Assembly (NCBI GenBank): GCA_030590945.1
Contig: JAUVBY010000013.1
Coordinates: forward strand, 1 to 33,055
Source: Gammaproteobacteria bacterium
GTDB taxonomy: Bacteria; Pseudomonadota; Gammaproteobacteria; Arenicellales; Poriferihabitantaceae
DNA length: 33,055 nucleotides
Direction of reading: 5' to 3'
Every line of letters begins with the position of its first letter. Position 1 is the stretch's first letter. This document shows, one piece after another, positions 7,789 through 16,562 of this stretch. The translations under genes were made by a program, and so were the position numbers. The notes beneath the pieces are model-generated. The model was not told where the DNA came from. It did not search any database and saw nothing but the letters and a program-made list of their open reading frames with translations.

Positions 7789-9675
7789 TCAGGCCAACCT
7801 CGCACCGTCCATGATATCGACCACCTCGGCTTTAGCTTTGTATCCGTCAACCAGTTCTGCCAGCGTTTTCACCAGCTCCGGTGTATCACCCTTATCCGCA
7901 ATCTGCCTGAATCGGTCTATATAGGATGATAACTCATGCAGAGACAGGCTCGATTCATTCGCACACATGATGCGTGAATGGCGGGTACCGCTCACATCAC
8001 CATCGATCAGCAATTCCTCAAACAGTTTTTCTCCGGAACGCAAGCCCGGATACACGATCTCGATATCGCCATCGGGGTTTGAATCATCCGCAACCGTCAA
8101 ACCACTGAGCCGAATCATGTGCCGCGCCATTTCATCAATTTTCACGGGCTTGCCCATATCCAATACAAATATATCGCCTCCGACAGCCAGCGAACCGGCC
8201 TGTATTACCAGTTGCGCAGCTTCAGGTACGGTCATAAAAAACCGTGTGATTTCAGGGTGTGTTACCGTTACCGGCCCGCCGTTTCGAATTTGCTCGCGAA
8301 ACAGCGGAATCACCGAACCGGAAGAGCCAATCACATTGCCAAAACGTACCGCCGAGAAACAGACTTCCTCACAGGCGGCATCCATTGCCTGTATAACCAG
8401 CTCTGCAACGCGCTTGGTGGCGCCCATGATATTGGTCGGGCGTACAGCTTTATCGGTAGAGATTAATACAAAATTTTGCACTGTGCCATGACAGGCAGCC
8501 CCGGCAATGGCGTAGGTCCCGAGTATATTATTTAACACACCCATTGACGGATTGTGTTCCACCATGGGCACGTGTTTATACGCGGCTGCATGGTAAATGG
8601 TATCCACATTATAACGATCGATCACGCGTTTCACGCGCGTTTGATCCACCACTGAACCGAGAATAGAAATCACCTCTACTCCGCTGTGCTCGAGCTCTTT
8701 AGACAAAGCGTACAAGCTAAACTCATGCTGCTCGAACAAAATCAGGCAGCGCGGTGATAAGAGTGAAATCTGGCGGCATAATTCCGAACCAATCGACCCC
8801 GCTGCCCCACTCACCATTACCACTTTCCCGGCAATCGGCGCATCAAGCAGGCTGGTATCCGCTGGCACCGGATCACGTCCCAGCAAATCCATCATATCTA
8901 CTTCACGAATATCATCGATTTTGACTTCGCAGTTCACAATTTCTTCCAGACTGGGAAGCGATCTGACGTGAACGCGAAACGGCTCAAGCTCGCTTAGAAT
9001 TCGCTTTCGACGACTGCGAGATGCGGAGGGAATCGCCATCAGCACTTCATCAATTTTGTATTTATCAATCAGCTGTTGAATGTGCTTGCTCGAATAGACC
9101 TTGTGGCCTTCCACCACCCGATCCTGCAGGTTCGGAGAATCATCGATGAAAGCATGCGCAATGTGTTTATTACCATACGATAGCAAGGTGGCCAGTTGTA
9201 CGCCAGCAGTACCCGCTCCATAGATCAATACGTTTTTCCGGTCTTTGTGCAAGCCGTAACCATCGCCATAATAGGCGAATTGCCAGCTGCGCAAAAAACG
9301 GCTTCCGCCAATAAGCTGTAGTAAGAACACCCACATCAATAAGGGCGTAGCGCCGGAAAGATTATGCGCAAACAGCCACACACCCAGCGCCCAGATCAGG
9401 CTGAACAGGCTGACGCTTTTTAGCACGGTAAATACGGACTTGAAGCTAAGATAGCGCAGTACCGCGTCATACAAGCCCAGCACATAAAACACGGGAATGG
9501 CGATTAGCGGCGAAAGAAACAGCAAACCTCTTTCCAGCTGCGTCAAAGCCGGCAAATCAATGTGCAGAACCCAGATGGAAAGCCCCACGGACAACATCAC
9601 CATGGCGCTATCAGTCAGGACATAAAAAAGCTTTTTAGTGCGCGTTTTCACTGGTTTTAGAAAGACTATTGACAA
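7789..9675 (-). CDS. WbpM/CapD-like nucleotide-sugar 4,6-dehydratase, membrane bound
   Basis: Protein of 628 residues, the normal size of the long WbpM/FlaA1-type dehydratases that act on UDP-GlcNAc-like sugars for O-antigen or capsule synthesis. Four N-terminal membrane segments (~residues 17-125) precede a first Rossmann-like domain (GAGTAGVQL, 153-161). The catalytic SDR domain follows, with SGAAGSIGSEL at 289-299, STDKAVRPTN at 406-415 and Met417-x3-Lys421 in MGATK; the Met replaces the usual catalytic Tyr, as is normal for this long subgroup. The start is a TTG 9 nt behind the cysC stop. An ATG at 9685 overlaps that stop but is in another frame and gives only 16 codons. It is the last gene of the polysaccharide cluster. 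Confidence 0.92.
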   Translation of the reverse strand: MSIVFLKPVKTRTKKLFYVLTDSAMVMLSVGLSIWVLHIDLPALTQLERGLLFLSPLIAIPVFYVLGLYDAVLRYLSFKSVFTVLKSVSLFSLIWALGVWLFAHNLSGATPLLMWVFLLQLIGGSRFLRSWQFAYYGDGYGLHKDRKNVLIYGAGTAGVQLATLLSYGNKHIAHAFIDDSPNLQDRVVEGHKVYSSKHIQQLIDKYKIDEVLMAIPSASRSRRKRILSELEPFRVHVRSLPSLEEIVNCEVKIDDIREVDMMDLLGRDPVPADTSLLDAPIAGKVVMVSGAAGSIGSELCRQISLLSPRCLILFEQHEFSLYALSKELEHSGVEVISILGSVVDQTRVKRVIDRYNVDTIYHAAAYKHVPMVEHNPSMGVLNNILGTYAIAGAACHGTVQNFVLISTDKAVRPTNIMGATKRVAELVIQAMDAACEEVCFSAVRFGNVIGSSGSVIPLFREQIRNGGPVTVTHPEITRFFMTVPEAAQLVIQAGSLAVGGDIFVLDMGKPVKIDEMARHMIRLSGLTVADDSNPDGDIEIVYPGLRSGEKLFEELLIDGDVSGTRHSRIMCANESSLSLHELSSYIDRFRQIADKGDTPELVKTLAELVDGYKAKAEVVDIMDGARLA

Positions 9676-9684
9676 TAATGGACA

Positions 9685-10290
9685 TTAGTTTCCCGGCGCG
9701 ATCAGGCCTTTGTCTTTGAGCGTCGTGAATACCAGGTCAACTTCTTCTTTGACGCTCATGACACCGCTATCAATCACCATGTCGGGTTTTATCGGCTCTT
9801 CATAAGGCGCAGAAATGCCGGTAAAGTTATCGATTTCACCTTTGCGGGCGCGCGCATACAGGCCCTTGGGGTCGCGAGATTCACATAAAGATAATTCGCA
9901 GTCACAAAACACTTCGTAAAAATCCCCGTGTGGCAGACGGCTGCGAACACGTTCGCGGTCTTCGCGATACGGGGAAACGAATGCAGCCAGGACAATGGTG
10001 CCCGATTCAACGAACAATTTCGCTGCCTCACCGATTCGGCGCATATTTTCATGTCTGTCCTGCTCGCTAAACCCCAGGTCTGAGCACAATCCATGGCGAA
10101 CATTATCACCATCCAGAACGATGACATTTGACCCACGCTCAAATAATTTGTGTTCAATTGCATACGCCAGTGTCGATTTACCCGAGCCGGATAACCCCGT
10201 AAACCATAGAACAAAACTCTTGTGATTGTTTCGTGTCTGCCGCATCTGTCGATCTACCTGGCTGGCATGCCAAAATACATTGTTTGTCAT
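9685..10290 (-). CDS. cysC: Adenylylsulfate (APS) kinase
   Basis: Phosphorylates APS to PAPS in the cytosol using ATP. With the ATG at 10290 the protein has 201 residues, the usual length; a GTG at 10302 is an alternative start. The P-loop GLSGSGKST is at residues 32-40, DGDNVRHGL follows, then the family motifs FSEQDRHENMRRIGEAAKL, AAFVSPYREDRERVR and the lid segment DPKGLYARARKGEIDNFTGI. No cysD/cysN or sulfate reduction genes are present. The gene sits between a glycosyltransferase and a WbpM-like dehydratase, so PAPS may serve sulfation of a surface glycan; that role is inference, as no sulfotransferase is visible in the window. Confidence 0.93.
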   Translation of the reverse strand: MTNNVFWHASQVDRQMRQTRNNHKSFVLWFTGLSGSGKSTLAYAIEHKLFERGSNVIVLDGDNVRHGLCSDLGFSEQDRHENMRRIGEAAKLFVESGTIVLAAFVSPYREDRERVRSRLPHGDFYEVFCDCELSLCESRDPKGLYARARKGEIDNFTGISAPYEEPIKPDMVIDSGVMSVKEEVDLVFTTLKDKGLIAPGN

Positions 10291-10435
10291 TTTATACCAC
10301 ACTTAGTTGCACAAGGCATTGATAGCTGAGTCGAGTGAACGGCTCTTATTTAATAAATCATTACGCTACGATGCGGAGTCTTACCTCCAACCCACCATGC
10401 GCGATTGTATAATATTTTGTAAGCAAACGAACCCT

Positions 10436-11566
10436 CTAAGCGAGACTGCATGGCCCACTAACGGGCGCATTATAAGGCCGCCCATCTAAAAGGCATTGAG
10501 CCAGTTTTATAAACCGTTTTGCCGCAAACTCGGCATTCCAGCAATCGACAATGGTTTGATATGCATTCCTGGCGAGCGCCTCTCGCAACGCAGCATCTTC
10601 AAGAACCTGTTTGCACAGGGTGACGAGCTCACCTATATCTTTATGATTATACAATAAACCATTATTTTCATGAGAAATTAATGTTGGAGAAGAGCCCGCT
10701 GCACGAGAAGCAATGCAACAACAGCCATTGCCCATTGCCTCATTTAGTACCGCCCCCCAACCCTCGTGAAAATCGCTGCTCAATATAAATATGGACGCTT
10801 GTTTCATGCGCGCTCTAACCTCACCAGTAGAGACCACACCGGCCATCGTGACGAATTCCTGTAGCTCATTTTCACGAATCAGGTCTCGAATACGCGTCTC
10901 CATTTTCCCGGAACCAATCATTTCAAGATGGAATTTAAATCCCTGTTTCTTCAAATTGGCGGCTAGATGTATCGCCATTTCCGGCCGTTTCCATGGCAAA
11001 AAGCGCCCCACCCAAATAAGCCTGGCAGGTGTTGAATTGCGTTTTTTGTTTAGCAATGTATCGATATCGATCTTTTCAAACGGCGGGAAATACGCCCAGC
11101 GGTACAGAGAATTCTGAAAACCAAAATAGCGTGCATCTGCGGCCACATATTCTCCAGTACAAAGAATGTGATAAGGCTGCCCATTGTATTTGCTTGTTTT
11201 CTTTTTTATTCGTTTTCGCGTCGTCGGCCTGAATCGCTGCCAAAATCCTTTTTTTAAAAATCGCTCCGAATAAAGAAAAGACAGCCTGGATTTGGCCATT
11301 CGCAATGGCAAATATTTTTCGCCGCCATCACCAAATATCACGACATCGCTATCAAGCAGCAATGCCTGAATTTGTGCCTTTGTGGTGTTTTCATATGCGC
11401 GAACCACAAAATCAGCGCTGTTCATATCGGCATAACCGATCTGTAACTTTTTATCTGGTATCGGTTTGGATGCAATGAAATGAAATGAGCTTGCATGTTT
11501 TTTCAGAGACAGGCACAAAGGCAGCTGGTGATGCGACATAAAGTTAGAAAAGAAAGTGATTTTCAT
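10436..11566 (-). CDS. Glycosyltransferase family 4-type (GT-B fold)
   Basis: Protein of 376 residues with the GT-B architecture. The N-terminal domain begins MKITFFSNFMSHHQLPL. The donor-binding half starts at RLIWVGRFLPWKRPEMAI, and the EX7E-type region reads FHEGWGAVLNEAMGNGCC, which in GT4 enzymes contacts the nucleotide-sugar. It probably adds a sugar to a lipid-linked surface glycan at the cytosolic membrane face; donor and acceptor are unknown. It starts 2 nt after the rlmB stop, an unexpected operon partner. Its middle (about 11030-11330) is visibly richer in A+T and Lys codons than its neighbours, which may indicate transfer. A 145-nt gap follows before the cysC ATG. Confidence 0.85.
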   Translation of the reverse strand: MKITFFSNFMSHHQLPLCLSLKKHASSFHFIASKPIPDKKLQIGYADMNSADFVVRAYENTTKAQIQALLLDSDVVIFGDGGEKYLPLRMAKSRLSFLYSERFLKKGFWQRFRPTTRKRIKKKTSKYNGQPYHILCTGEYVAADARYFGFQNSLYRWAYFPPFEKIDIDTLLNKKRNSTPARLIWVGRFLPWKRPEMAIHLAANLKKQGFKFHLEMIGSGKMETRIRDLIRENELQEFVTMAGVVSTGEVRARMKQASIFILSSDFHEGWGAVLNEAMGNGCCCIASRAAGSSPTLISHENNGLLYNHKDIGELVTLCKQVLEDAALREALARNAYQTIVDCWNAEFAAKRFIKLAQCLLDGRPYNAPVSGPCSLA

Positions 11567-11568
11567 CG

Positions 11569-12321
11569 CTAAGCCGTAACTGAATACAGCACCACACCCG
11601 TTGCGACGGAAACATTAAGGCTTGAAACAGAACCGTGCATTGGAATCGACACCAATTGGTCACAATGCTCCTGCGTTAATTTTCGCATACCTTTGCCTTC
11701 TGCGCCCAATACCAACGCGACAGGCCTGGAAGGTTTGGCGTCAAAAACAGATTGCGATGCAGCATCCGCCAGCCCTACAACCCAAACGCCCCGCTTCTGA
11801 ATTTCCTTCAGGCTTCGTGCAAGGTTGGTCACATAAAACACCTTCACGGTTTCCGCCGCACCGCTCGCTACGCGGCGCACGGTTTCATTAATCGGGCAGG
11901 CACCGTCTTTGGGTAGAATCACCGCATCGACGCCCGCACCGTCCGCCGTGCGTAAACACGCGCCCAGATTGTGCGGGTCGGTAATTTGATCCAGAACCAG
12001 CAACAACGGCGGGCACTCCAGCGTATCAAGCAATTCGTAAAGCGCTTTTTCCGGTTTTTGAGCTGCGATCTTTGTTTTCAGTATCACACCCTGATGATTC
12101 GCATCAACCAGCGCGGATAAATCGCGCCTGGCCAGAGTTTGGTACGCGATGCCATTGGCTTCCAGGCTCTCAACGAGCTTCTGCATACGCGCATCACGAC
12201 GCTTGTTATCCACATAGCCCTCAACAATACTTCGCGGTGCCCGGGCAATGCGTGATTCAGCGCTGTGGAAACCGTAAATCCACTCGGTTTTGGCTGATTT
12301 TTTATTTTTACCTACTGGCAT
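11569..12321 (-). CDS. rlmB: 23S rRNA (guanosine-2'-O-)-methyltransferase RlmB
   Basis: SPOUT-class methyltransferase that 2'-O-methylates G2251 in the peptidyl-transferase loop of 23S rRNA. Length is 250 residues (E. coli enzyme 243). The N-terminal substrate-binding domain (WIYGFHSAESRI) is followed by the three SPOUT motifs: NLGACLRTA at 118-126, GAEGKGM at 206-212 and SLNVSVA at 234-240, the last two forming the SAM-binding knot. A gap of 37 nt separates it from rnr, giving the common rnr-rlmB arrangement. The glycosyltransferase follows at 2 nt. Confidence 0.97.
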   Translation of the reverse strand: MPVGKNKKSAKTEWIYGFHSAESRIARAPRSIVEGYVDNKRRDARMQKLVESLEANGIAYQTLARRDLSALVDANHQGVILKTKIAAQKPEKALYELLDTLECPPLLLVLDQITDPHNLGACLRTADGAGVDAVILPKDGACPINETVRRVASGAAETVKVFYVTNLARSLKEIQKRGVWVVGLADAASQSVFDAKPSRPVALVLGAEGKGMRKLTQEHCDQLVSIPMHGSVSSLNVSVATGVVLYSVTA

Positions 12322-12358
12322 TACTGATTTTAGCGTTCACAATGGAATAACACCTATT

Positions 12359-14680
12359 CTAGCGCTTCCTGCGGCCTTTGCTTTTATTCGGCTTCGAAGG
12401 TTTTTTATTTGCTGCGTTTTTGCCTTTCTCTGAAGCCCTCCCTTTGCTGTGCAATTTGGGCTTCTTCCCGGAATCAGATACCATCGCTTTACCATCCACG
12501 CTAATCAGACCGAAATCGATCTTGCCGGTATCGATATCCGAGCGCAACACCTTTACGCGAACTTTGCCACCCAGGCGAAATTTTACACCTGTGCGTTCGC
12601 CGGTCATGAGAAAGTGTTTGGGGTCGTAGTGAAAATAATCATTGCCCAACATGGTGACGTGCACCAGACCATCAACGAAAAAATCCGTCAGCTCAACAAA
12701 AATACCGAACTCTTTAACACCACTGATCCGGCCGTCAAATTCATCGCCTACATAAGCCTGCATGAATTCAGCTTTTAACCACTGCGCTACGTCGCGAGTG
12801 GCTTCATCGGCGCGGCGTTCGGTACTTGATGTGTGCTCGCCGATACTGCCCAGTGATTCGCCTTTCGGGCCGTAGAATTTAGAACCCTTTGCGCCCACGA
12901 TCTGTTTTATCAGGCGATGCACCACCAGATCCGGATAGCGCCTTATCGGCGAAGTGAAATGTGTATATTGATCATAGTTCAGCGCAAAATGCCCCAGCGG
13001 GTCTGCGCTGTATACTGCTTGCTTTAAGCTGCGCAACAGTACAATCTGAATTAACGGCGCCAGTTCCTGTTGATCTTCCAGGGCGTCCAGAACATCTGAA
13101 TAATGTTCAGCCGTTGGATCGTTACCGCCACCGAGTTGCAGACCAAAGCCGCTCAGAAAGGCTCGCAAATCGGTCAAGCGCTCTTCATCCGGCCCTTCAT
13201 GAACCCGATATATTCCGCCCTTGCTCGATTTTGATTCTATAAAAGTCGCTGCGCAAACGTTGGCTGCCAGCATGCATTCCTCGATAATTCGATGCGCATC
13301 ATTGCGTTCCCGCCGCTCGACACGTTCAATTTTCTGCTGCTCATTAAATACAAACAAAGGCTCAGGGAAATCAAAGTCTATGGTTCGGCGTTTTTTGCGC
13401 TGGCTGACAAGAACCGAATAAAACTCATATAGTTCATCGAGATTCTTGCATAACTTGCCACGCTTATTACGCGCTGATGCTGCTTTTTCCACTACAATGG
13501 ATGCCATTTCCTCGTAAGTCAGGCGTGCATGTGAATACATAACTGCGGCATAAAACTGATACGATTCAAGCTCACCATCGCTCGCAAAGCGCATATCGCA
13601 AACCATGCAGTTGCGATCCTCGTCCGGTTTTAGCGAACAAATGCCGTTTGACAGTTCCTCCGGCAGCATCGGAATCACCCGATTAGGGAAATACACAGAA
13701 GTGCCGCGCTCGTAGGCCGCGGCATCCAGCGCACTGCCGGGTTGTACATAGTGGCTGACATCCGCAATAGCCACCACCAGACGCCAACCTGATCGGGTTT
13801 TTTCGGCATATACTGCGTCATCAAAATCGCGCGCATCCGAACCATCGATCGTTACCAGAGGAAGTGCCCGGATATCCTTGCGCGATGCATCAGCACCTTT
13901 ATCATAATCAACTGCGGCCAACTCTTTAGCCATTACTTTTAACTGCGAATCAACCTTTTCCGGCCAACGATGCGGTAATTCATATTTACGAATCGCGATG
14001 TCCGTTTCCATGCCGGGCTCTAACTGCTTGCCGAGGATTTCAATGATTTTACCCACAACATGGCGATGCTCGATGGGATGCTTGGTGATTTTTACCGCGA
14101 CCACCTCGCCCGGCGTAGCGCCGTTAACCGCATCAGCTGAAATAACAATTTCGCGTCCGTATCGTGCATCATCCGGGTCGACGAAATGCACGCCACCTTC
14201 TTCGAAATAGTGCCCGAGAATTTCACGGTTCAGGTCAACAATGGCTTCCACAATTTTGCCTTCTTTGCGCCCGCGGCTATCGATGCGGCTGACCACCGCC
14301 AGAACCTTATCATTATGCAGTACACGGCGCATCTGGTTGGGATGCAGGTATAGATCATCGCCACCATCGTCGGGGATAACAAAGCCAAAGCCTTTGGGAT
14401 GCCCCAGCACTTTACCTACCACAAGGTCCATTTTCCTCGGCAGGGAATAGCGTTTGCGCCGATCACACAGCAACATACCGCGCTCAGCCATACGGTCGAG
14501 TCGGGAGAAATAGGCTGTGCGTTCGTTTTTAGAGCTTAGAGCAAAATATTCCGTCAATTCATCGAAGCTCATTGGTCGTGCTTGCTCGGTCAGTACCGTA
14601 ATGGTCAGTGAGCGCGATGGTACGAGCGTACCGCTGTCATCAGCGGAGCGGAATCCTTCCCTGTTGTGTGTATTAGCCAT
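12359..14680 (-). CDS. rnr: Ribonuclease R
   Basis: 3'-5' exoribonuclease of the RNase II/RNB family that degrades structured RNA and takes part in rRNA and tmRNA quality control. Length is 773 residues. The N-terminal helix-turn-helix (~residues 20-85, RPMSFDELTEYFALSS) is followed by cold-shock domains (~90-240), the RNB core beginning at ~277 with DGSDARDFDDAV (metal-binding Asp cluster), and the family segment TSVYFPNRVIPMLPEELSN. An S1 domain lies at ~650-735 (DGRISGVKEFGIFVELTDFF), and a Lys/Arg-rich tail ends in KPNKSKGRRKR. All domains are intact. It is the first gene of the rnr-rlmB-glycosyltransferase unit. Confidence 0.98.
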   Translation of the reverse strand: MANTHNREGFRSADDSGTLVPSRSLTITVLTEQARPMSFDELTEYFALSSKNERTAYFSRLDRMAERGMLLCDRRKRYSLPRKMDLVVGKVLGHPKGFGFVIPDDGGDDLYLHPNQMRRVLHNDKVLAVVSRIDSRGRKEGKIVEAIVDLNREILGHYFEEGGVHFVDPDDARYGREIVISADAVNGATPGEVVAVKITKHPIEHRHVVGKIIEILGKQLEPGMETDIAIRKYELPHRWPEKVDSQLKVMAKELAAVDYDKGADASRKDIRALPLVTIDGSDARDFDDAVYAEKTRSGWRLVVAIADVSHYVQPGSALDAAAYERGTSVYFPNRVIPMLPEELSNGICSLKPDEDRNCMVCDMRFASDGELESYQFYAAVMYSHARLTYEEMASIVVEKAASARNKRGKLCKNLDELYEFYSVLVSQRKKRRTIDFDFPEPLFVFNEQQKIERVERRERNDAHRIIEECMLAANVCAATFIESKSSKGGIYRVHEGPDEERLTDLRAFLSGFGLQLGGGNDPTAEHYSDVLDALEDQQELAPLIQIVLLRSLKQAVYSADPLGHFALNYDQYTHFTSPIRRYPDLVVHRLIKQIVGAKGSKFYGPKGESLGSIGEHTSSTERRADEATRDVAQWLKAEFMQAYVGDEFDGRISGVKEFGIFVELTDFFVDGLVHVTMLGNDYFHYDPKHFLMTGERTGVKFRLGGKVRVKVLRSDIDTGKIDFGLISVDGKAMVSDSGKKPKLHSKGRASEKGKNAANKKPSKPNKSKGRRKR

Positions 14681-14720
14681 TTGGCAAAGGTGCCTGTAAA
14701 TTAGTATTTAATAAACTACG

Positions 14721-14726
14721 ATTATA
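14721..14726 (-). promoter_or_regulatory. Possible -10 element of rnr
   Basis: The minus strand reads TATAAT here, 41 nt before the rnr ATG, which would give a 5' leader of about 34 nt. I see no good -35 at the usual spacing, because the hairpin repeat at 14745-14806 occupies that region. Confidence 0.35.
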
Positions 14727-14744
14727 CTATAAACAAGTGCCCGG

Positions 14745-14806
14745 AACGGGGCTTCCACCCCGTTGGTGGAGTTTAAGTAGCGCTTCCAGTTGGGGTAAAA
14801 CTCCAC
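14745..14806. repeat. Compound inverted repeat between rnr and ygfZ
   Basis: Two hairpins lie side by side: aacgggg-cttcca-ccccgtt (14745-14764) and gtggagttt paired with aaactccac (14766-14774 and 14798-14806) around a 23-nt loop. The loop repeats gcttcca and a gttgggg version of the first stem. It lies in the intergenic region between the divergent rnr and ygfZ genes and looks like a small dispersed palindromic repeat. Confidence 0.6.
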
Positions 14807-14877
14807 GCATAAAATGTGTTTTTTAATTCCACTCTATCACGGCATAATACCTACAAATAAAATGCCTGTTAGTATTT

Positions 14878-15759
14878 ATGAACACCAGCCTTGAAATGCC
14901 CGTCTATTATGATCTCTCTGAGCTCAGCATTGTCAGAGTAAGCGGCAATGATGCACAAAGCTTCCTGCAAGGACAGCTCAGCAATGACATCACCCACTTA
15001 AGCGCTGATTCAGCGCACCAGCTCAGTGCCTATTGCAACCCCAAAGGCCGAATGCTGGCATTGTTTCACGTGTTCGATATAAACGGGGACTATTTGCTTG
15101 CTGCACCGAACGCGATTATGGATAAGGTTCTTCCGCGACTTAGAATGTTTGTTATGCGCTCAGCCGTTGAAATAACGCCCATGGATAAACTTAGCCTCAC
15201 GGGCTTACTGGCACCCGACATCACAGACGAGGAAATCACCAAATTCGAGGCCACGGGTACGCATGTCGTCAGGCATATTAATGATCAAAATCGTTATTTC
15301 TTGCTACACAGTGGAAAGATCGACAAAGAATCAAAACCCGGCACCGAATGGAGCAACCTGGATATTGAACAAAACTTGCCACAGATATTCATTGAGAGCT
15401 ACGAAGACCTGATTCCACAATCGGTCAATCTGGACATTGTCGGCGGTGTCAACTTCAAAAAAGGTTGTTTCCCGGGGCAGGAAATCATTGCCCGGGTGAA
15501 GTATCGAGGCAAACCTAAAACCCGTATGATCGGCGTAACGTTTTCCGGAAATACTCCGGTTGAGGTGGGCGCAGCAATCTACATTGAGGGGCGTGATCGC
15601 AGCGCAGGCGAGGTGCTCAATACGGCTTACGATAGCGAAAATACGTTATTGAGCATTAGCGTACCGATTACGCATATTTATGAAGGGACTTTATATCTGG
15701 ATGCGGACCGGGCGATTGAACTTGAGCGAATTGACAGCCCTTACAAAGTTTCTGATTAG
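14878..15759 (+). CDS. ygfZ: YgfZ-like folate-binding iron-sulfur cluster repair/assembly protein
   Basis: Tetrahydrofolate-binding GcvT-like protein that helps assemble or repair Fe-S clusters of certain enzymes, for example radical SAM methylthiotransferases. Length is 293 residues (E. coli ~326). The early segment SFLQGQLSNDIT (28-39) and CNPKGRMLALF (53-63) are typical. The hallmark motif KGCFPGQEIIARVKYRGK carries the conserved Cys197. Divergent from rnr and convergent with marC. No clear Shine-Dalgarno sequence precedes the ATG. Confidence 0.93.
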   Translation: MNTSLEMPVYYDLSELSIVRVSGNDAQSFLQGQLSNDITHLSADSAHQLSAYCNPKGRMLALFHVFDINGDYLLAAPNAIMDKVLPRLRMFVMRSAVEITPMDKLSLTGLLAPDITDEEITKFEATGTHVVRHINDQNRYFLLHSGKIDKESKPGTEWSNLDIEQNLPQIFIESYEDLIPQSVNLDIVGGVNFKKGCFPGQEIIARVKYRGKPKTRMIGVTFSGNTPVEVGAAIYIEGRDRSAGEVLNTAYDSENTLLSISVPITHIYEGTLYLDADRAIELERIDSPYKVSD

Positions 15760-15761
15760 GA

Positions 15762-15820
15762 AGTGGGACTTTAGCCCCGCATATTTCATATATTTTCCGG
15801 GGTTGAAACCCCGGCTCCGC
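15762..15820. repeat. Palindromic repeat between convergent ygfZ and marC
   Basis: The sequence gtgggactttagccccgc is followed by a strong hairpin ccggggtt-ga-aaccccgg (15797-15814). It fills the whole gap between the two convergent stop codons and may act as a bidirectional terminator, though neither side has a T-run of the usual length. The motif style is that of a dispersed intergenic palindrome. Confidence 0.5.
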
Positions 15821-16477
15821 TTAAGAAAACAGCCCGCTCTGCGCTAAACCATCAAACACAAATTGCACCGCCAGCGCAGCCAGCAGCACGCCCATGATGC
15901 GATTAATCACATTCATTCCTGTTTTGCCCAGGATACGCTGTAAAGAGCTTGAGGCAAGCAAACACAGCAACGAGGCGATCATTATCGTAAGCAACGCAGC
16001 GATAACAGCCAGCTGTTTTTCGGCTGAGCCTTCCGCGTTTGCATGAAACAGAATCACCGCACCAATCGCACCCGGACCGGCCAACAGCGGTGTCGCTAAC
16101 GGGAACACGGATATATCTTCCTTTGCCAGGCTGTGTTCCATCGCTTCCTTTTCCTCTTCATCGGTGGTACTCGTGCCACCGGAATGGCGCGCAAAAACCA
16201 TATCAATGCCCATGATCAACAGCAGAATGCCACCTGAAGTACGCAAAGCCGCCATTGAAATCCCGAGGTGTTTGAGAAAGAATTCGCCCAGAAACATAAA
16301 ACCCAGCAATAGACTGGTTGCAATCAGTACGCCTTTGAAGGCGTACAGGCGGCGACGATATGGTGTACGCGTCGGTGTCAGGCTCGCAAAAATAACCGCA
16401 TTGCCAATTGGATCCACCAGCGCAAACAAAGACGCCAGCACTACAATATAGGTTTCGTAAAAATCACCTGTGAGCAT
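15821..16477 (-). CDS. MarC/NAAT-family integral membrane protein
   Basis: Inner-membrane protein of 218 residues with about six hydrophobic segments, the normal MarC family size. Family signatures include the first helix ASLFALVDPIGNAVIFASL, LRTSGGILLLIMGIDMVFA and the central PLATPLLAGPGAIGAVILF. A charged cytosolic or periplasmic loop (GTSTTDEEEKEAMEHS) sits between the halves. Despite its name, MarC is not an established drug-resistance determinant; some relatives are reported to transport neutral amino acids. It lies 85 nt behind the ygiQ-type gene on the same strand and could be the last gene of that unit. Confidence 0.9.
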   Translation of the reverse strand: MLTGDFYETYIVVLASLFALVDPIGNAVIFASLTPTRTPYRRRLYAFKGVLIATSLLLGFMFLGEFFLKHLGISMAALRTSGGILLLIMGIDMVFARHSGGTSTTDEEEKEAMEHSLAKEDISVFPLATPLLAGPGAIGAVILFHANAEGSAEKQLAVIAALLTIMIASLLCLLASSSLQRILGKTGMNVINRIMGVLLAALAVQFVFDGLAQSGLFS

Positions 16478-16562
16478 TTCAGTCTCTAAACCAGTCTATT
16501 TTCAGGCCGGCGATTATCACATAGAAACTCAAAGCAGCGCTATAAAGCTATCTAAAACCAAG

